From Simiduia curdlanivorans (lineage in GTDB: Bacteria > Pseudomonadota > Gammaproteobacteria > Pseudomonadales > Cellvibrionaceae), in contig NZ_JAUFQG010000006.1 in the NCBI RefSeq assembly GCF_030409605.1, forward strand, positions 434,001-498,000: DNA of 64,000 bases, written 5' to 3'. Both the position numbers and the translations under genes were made by a program. This document shows positions 60,301-64,000 of the stretch, piece after piece. The notes beneath the pieces are model-generated. The model saw only the letters and a program-made list of their open reading frames with translations, was not told the DNA's origin and made no database searches. The stretch's first letter is position 1, and each line of letters starts with the position of its first letter.

Positions 60301-62189
60301 TGTTAAAACTTAACGCCCAACCACTAGCCCGTTTAGCCGCCTATTTTACTCGCCCGCTGCTATGCAGTTTTATACTCGGCTTCAGCGCTGAATTATTGGC
60401 GCAAGCGGATTGCGAACAACAGACCACGAAACGCCGGCGCACAGGTCAGACCCAATGCATTCCCAGTAATGACGCAGAGCAATCACCAAACGCAACAGAG
60501 CAAACAGCGGACAAGCGCAGCGATGCTCGCCGACCTGGCGACGACGAACGCGCTGCTCGACTAGAAGCGCAGCGCCGCACCACCCTGCCGCGCAAAGCGA
60601 CCACCCTATTGCGCCCTCAAGTTACCGATTTTCCCGATGCCATTCCGGTGCCCGACCGCTGGCGCATTGTCGACAGCCTCGGCTATCAAGAGCGCTGGTG
60701 GGACCCATACAACAGAAACCCACTCAAGGGCGACAAACCCTTGCATGACGATTGGTTTTTCGTCACCACGGTCATTTCCGACACGGTATTTGAACAGCGC
60801 GACGCTCCGACGCCAGTGGGCGCCATTAGCACCAACCACCCGAATCAATTAGATATATTGGGTAACAGTGCGCAGGATGTGTTGGTCGAAAACTTGGCCA
60901 TGGAATTTGTCTACTACAAGGGCGACACCACCTTTCGGCCGCCGGATTTTGAATTTCGTTTCACCCCAGTGTTCAACTACAACCGGGTTGAGCTGGAAGA
61001 AATTCAAGGCGTCAATGCCGACCCGCGCGATAGCTATAGCCGCTACGATAATCACATCGGCATTCAGAGCGCCTTTGTCGACTACCATATTCGCAATGTG
61101 TCAGAGCAATACGACTTCGACAGTATTCGCGTGGGCATTCAGCCCTTCACCAATGATTTCCGCGGTTTTTTGTTTCAAGACAGCCCCTTCGGTATTCGCT
61201 TATTCGGCACCCGTGACAACAATATCTACCAATACAATGTGGCCTGGTTTCGGCGCTTAGAAAAAGATACCAATAGCGGTTTAAACGACACTAACCAAGC
61301 CTTGCGCGACGACGATATTTTCGCGCTCAACCTCTACCGCCAAGATTTTCCGCGCAAGGGTTTTACCTCGCAGCTGAGCCTGCTATACAACCGCAATCGC
61401 GAATCCGACACCTACTACGACAACAATGATTTTATCGCCCGCCCCGCTTCACTCGGGCGCGAAGTTGGGCGCAGTTACGATGTCACCTACTTAGGCTACA
61501 GTGGCGACGGCCATCTAGGTCGGCTCAACGCGTCGGTATCAACCTATGCCGCGCTGGGCAAAGAAAATGGCAGCGTGTTTGTCGACACCCACAACGACAT
61601 TCGCGCATTTTTTGCCGCCACAGAGTTATCCATGGATTTCGACTGGATTCGCGCCCGCACCTCGCTGGTTTACGCCAGTGGCGACAAAGATCCCTTTGAC
61701 GATGTGTCTACGGGCTACGACGCCGTGTTTGAAAACCCGCTCATTGCTGGCGCCGATAACAGCTACTGGATTCGTCAAGCGCTGCCGTTAATTGGCGGCG
61801 GACGCGTGGCGCTATCGGGGCGTAACGGTTTACTGCCGTCATTGCGCTCGTCCAAAGAGCAGGGGCAATCTAACTTTACCAACCCGGGTTTACGGCTGCT
61901 GGGTGTGGGTTTTGATCTCGATCTGTTGCCCGAACTGCGCCTTAGCGCCAACTGGAATTACTTGCAGTTCGACAACACCGCCGTGTTGGAAACTGCGCGC
62001 AATCAGGGTGATATCGACCGCAACTTGGGCCACGATATTTCCGCCGCGATTATCTATCGGCCGCTGAATAACCAGAATGTGGTGTTGCGTGCGTCGGTGG
62101 CAAAACTGATCAGTGGCGATGGCTACAAAGCGTTATATAAAGACGAAAATCCGAATTACGTTTTAGTTAATCTGATACTGACTTACTGA
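60300..62189 (+). CDS. Outer-membrane beta-barrel protein of the electron-transfer operon
   Basis: A 629-residue exported protein (signal peptide around LLCSFILGFSAELLAQA). After a charged N-terminal region (about 30-110) it has a long series of amphipathic strands with alternating hydrophobic and aromatic residues (FEFRFTPVFNYNRVEL; NQNVVLRASVAKLI) and ends in ...NLILTY, with an aromatic C-terminal residue as in outer-membrane porins. No characterised family recognised. It overlaps the HbpS-like gene by one base (TAATG) and lies 25 bp upstream of a secreted multiheme cytochrome gene, the geometry of porin-cytochrome conduits such as MtrB/MtrA-C. Confidence 0.8.
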   Translation: MLKLNAQPLARLAAYFTRPLLCSFILGFSAELLAQADCEQQTTKRRRTGQTQCIPSNDAEQSPNATEQTADKRSDARRPGDDERAARLEAQRRTTLPRKATTLLRPQVTDFPDAIPVPDRWRIVDSLGYQERWWDPYNRNPLKGDKPLHDDWFFVTTVISDTVFEQRDAPTPVGAISTNHPNQLDILGNSAQDVLVENLAMEFVYYKGDTTFRPPDFEFRFTPVFNYNRVELEEIQGVNADPRDSYSRYDNHIGIQSAFVDYHIRNVSEQYDFDSIRVGIQPFTNDFRGFLFQDSPFGIRLFGTRDNNIYQYNVAWFRRLEKDTNSGLNDTNQALRDDDIFALNLYRQDFPRKGFTSQLSLLYNRNRESDTYYDNNDFIARPASLGREVGRSYDVTYLGYSGDGHLGRLNASVSTYAALGKENGSVFVDTHNDIRAFFAATELSMDFDWIRARTSLVYASGDKDPFDDVSTGYDAVFENPLIAGADNSYWIRQALPLIGGGRVALSGRNGLLPSLRSSKEQGQSNFTNPGLRLLGVGFDLDLLPELRLSANWNYLQFDNTAVLETARNQGDIDRNLGHDISAAIIYRPLNNQNVVLRASVAKLISGDGYKALYKDENPNYVLVNLILTY

Positions 62190-62214
62190 GTCACTGGACG
62201 CGAGCGCTATCACG

Positions 62215-64000
62215 ATGACAGGACTTCAAATCGCAATGCCATCAGCCCGCAAGACAGTGCTGATGGCACATAAAAATACAGGCAGCGCCATGGCTATTCC
62301 GTTGTTCCATAAATTTTGCCGATCCAATCGGCTCGCCTTTGTGTTGGCGCTGAGTGTTGGCTTATTGGCAGCCCCAGCGAGCTTCGCTAGCAGCAGTAAA
62401 TACGGCGACGCGGTAGCGCGCGAATACCAGGTGGCGCCGCCTTCACCGCGCTCGCAAACGCAACAACAAGCGCTAGAAAAAAGTACCGGTTGCGTGTCGT
62501 GCCACACGGCCAGCGATTCAAAAACCATGCACGTCAGCCAAGCCATCAGTTTAGGTTGCTCCGATTGCCACGGCGGCAATGCCAAAATCAGCTTAAGCCA
62601 AGGCGCCCAGTTAATTCGCCCCCTAGCCGGCGAGCAGCTCGCACTCATGCAACAGGCGCACGTGTTACCGCGCTTCCCAGACGCCTGGCCGAGCAGCCGC
62701 AACCCTGTGCAAACCTATGCGTTGCTAAACCAAGAGAGCCGCGAATTTGTACGCTTTATTAACCCATCGGATTACCGCGTGGCAGAGCAAGCCTGCGGCG
62801 CATGCCACCAAGAAATTATTGAAGCCTCCAAGCGCAGCATGCACACGACAGGTGCCATGTTGTGGGGTGGCGCTAGTTACAACAACGGCATTCTGCCCTA
62901 TAAAAATTATATTTTAGGCGAGTCTTACGACGACAATGGCCAGGCGCAAGTCATCCTAGGCCCGGTGATTCCCGAGCACCTACAGGAGGCCGCAAAAGCC
63001 GCGGGTATTATCGATAAACTTTACCCGCTGCCGGCCTGGGAAACGGTTAAACCCGGCGACAATTTTCGCGTGTTTGAAGATGGCGGCAGAAATTTACTCA
63101 ACCTATTTCCGGAAACGGGTATTCCCAACAGCCTCGGCTTAATTCAGCGCTTAGAAGAACCCGGCCGGCCCGACATTCGGCAATCCAATCGCGGCCCCGG
63201 CACCGGTCAACGCATTTCGGTACCGATACTAAACATCACCAAAACCCGGCTCAATGATCCACTCACTTGGTTTATGGGCACCAATGATCAACCGGGTGAT
63301 TACCGTCACTCGGGTTGCGCCTCTTGTCATGTGGTGTACGCCAACGATCGCGACGAGCGCCACTCTGGCCCCTATGCAAAATTTGGCCACAGCGGTCAAT
63401 CGACAACGACTGACCCCACCATCGATAAAACCGAATCGGGTCACCCGCTGACTCACACCTTCACCCGCGCCGTGCCGACCAGCCAATGTATGATTTGCCA
63501 CATGCACCAACCCAATATGTTTATGAATACTTTTTTGGGTTACACCATGTGGGATTACGAGTCCGACGCGGCAATGATGTGGCCGAAGGAACAGCAGTAC
63601 CCCAGCGCCGCGGAAATGCGCGAGGTGCTCGATCGCAACCCCGAAGGCGCGGCACCGCGCGGCAACTGGGCGAATTTGGATTTCTTAAAATCCGTATGGG
63701 AAAAGAACGATCAAATGCAAGACACCCAGTTCGCCGACTACCATGGCCATGGCTGGAATTTCCGCGCCGTGTTTAAACGCGACCGCAGCGGCAACTTACT
63801 CGATGACCAAGGCAGCATCGTCGCCAATGACGATCCGAAAAAATTCGATAAAGCGGTGCACATGTCATCCATTCACGTCGACGTGGGCATGCATTGCGTG
63901 GATTGCCACTTTGCCCAAGACAACCACGGCAACGGCTTTATCTATGGCGAAGTTGCCATGGCGGTTGAAGTCAGCTGCGTGGATTGCCACGGCACCGAGT
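62215..64000 (+). CDS. Secreted multiheme cytochrome c, 3' truncated by the window
   Basis: An open frame to the right edge, about 595 residues visible. A signal peptide (LAFVLALSVGLLAAPASFA) follows an uncertain start: ATGs at 62215, 62236, 62263 and 62290 are all in frame, the last with AGG upstream. Seven CxxCH heme motifs are visible: CVSCH (62491), CSDCH (62557), CGACH (62794), CASCH (63316), CMICH (63487), CVDCH (63895) and CVDCH (63976); more may follow. The protein has long segments between hemes, including a large domain rich in Gly, Pro and Asn. It could be a periplasmic or outer-surface terminal reductase or electron carrier; the acceptor is unknown. It was identified by direct translation, because no stop codon falls inside the window. 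Confidence 0.85.
   Translation, partial: MTGLQIAMPSARKTVLMAHKNTGSAMAIPLFHKFCRSNRLAFVLALSVGLLAAPASFASSSKYGDAVAREYQVAPPSPRSQTQQQALEKSTGCVSCHTASDSKTMHVSQAISLGCSDCHGGNAKISLSQGAQLIRPLAGEQLALMQQAHVLPRFPDAWPSSRNPVQTYALLNQESREFVRFINPSDYRVAEQACGACHQEIIEASKRSMHTTGAMLWGGASYNNGILPYKNYILGESYDDNGQAQVILGPVIPEHLQEAAKAAGIIDKLYPLPAWETVKPGDNFRVFEDGGRNLLNLFPETGIPNSLGLIQRLEEPGRPDIRQSNRGPGTGQRISVPILNITKTRLNDPLTWFMGTNDQPGDYRHSGCASCHVVYANDRDERHSGPYAKFGHSGQSTTTDPTIDKTESGHPLTHTFTRAVPTSQCMICHMHQPNMFMNTFLGYTMWDYESDAAMMWPKEQQYPSAAEMREVLDRNPEGAAPRGNWANLDFLKSVWEKNDQMQDTQFADYHGHGWNFRAVFKRDRSGNLLDDQGSIVANDDPKKFDKAVHMSSIHVDVGMHCVDCHFAQDNHGNGFIYGEVAMAVEVSCVDCHGTE

Noticed and set aside
1..64000. tRNA or rRNA genes
   Set aside because: No cloverleaf-type or rRNA-like sequence could be recognised by eye; a tRNAscan and barrnap run would settle it.

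Overview
The window looks like chromosomal DNA of a marine, polysaccharide-degrading gammaproteobacterium, probably a member or close relative of the Cellvibrionales (Saccharophagus/Simiduia-like). The reasons are secreted or surface-anchored degradative lipoproteins with long Pro-Thr or Ser-Gly linkers (a PL6 alginate-lyase-like protein and a DUF5060-type protein), a modular collagenase, an OlsF-type ornithine-lipid synthase, and typical gammaproteobacterial housekeeping genes (greB, rof-like, ybiT-like). The taxonomic call is inference; no rRNA or tRNA gene was seen.

Layout. 0-8.1 kb: 5'-truncated acyl-CoA ligase, small secreted lipase, a heptamer repeat tract, collagenase, DUF4397 lipoprotein. 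8.4-14.4 kb: OlsF-like bifunctional acyltransferase, ArsM-like methyltransferase, a ketoglutarate-semialdehyde-type dehydrogenase behind twin palindromes, a DUF3192 lipoprotein, greB. 14.4-19.2 kb: a minus-strand molybdo-hydroxylase operon (IorB-like and IorA-like subunits, MocA-like and XdhC-like maturation factors) preceded by a Rof-like Rho antiterminator. 19.8-22.5 kb: PL6 lipoprotein. 23-25.3 kb: GbsR/MarR-type regulator plus membrane protein, divergent from a methyltransferase across a large perfect palindrome. 25.3-30.5 kb: PAS-GGDEF protein and a CadC-like winged-helix/ATPase/TPR regulator with a small partner. 31-35 kb: succinate-semialdehyde-type dehydrogenase, LysR regulator, and a divergent scoAB 3-oxoacid CoA-transferase pair.

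35.0-40.7 kb is foreign in character: six AT-rich same-strand genes separated by folded sites with the architecture of integron attC recombination sites. No integrase is visible, so it reads as an integron cassette cluster lacking integrase (CALIN). It is bracketed by two near-identical direct copies of the heptamer-repeat element. 40.7-52.7 kb returns to ordinary genes: a zinc-ribbon membrane protein, a lipoprotein, a MarR regulator divergent from a siderophore-interacting reductase, a PanE-like reductase, a DUF5060 polysaccharide-active lipoprotein, thiolase, a periplasmic solute-binding-like protein and an ABC-F ATPase.

53.0 kb to the right edge is the most unusual region: six tightly packed plus-strand genes forming what looks like an envelope-spanning electron-transfer system. 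They are an FAD/NAD(P) oxidoreductase fused to two cyclic-nucleotide-binding domains and four [4Fe-4S] clusters; a His-rich b-type-cytochrome-like membrane protein; an FHA-TM-decaheme cytochrome c; a lipoprotein with two GlcG/HbpS-like domains; an outer-membrane beta-barrel; and a secreted multiheme cytochrome c running off the window. The domain content fits a route from a cytoplasmic reductant through the inner membrane and periplasm to an outer-membrane barrel/cytochrome pair. The combination of domains is not a standard pathway I recognise, and its electron donor and acceptor are unknown.
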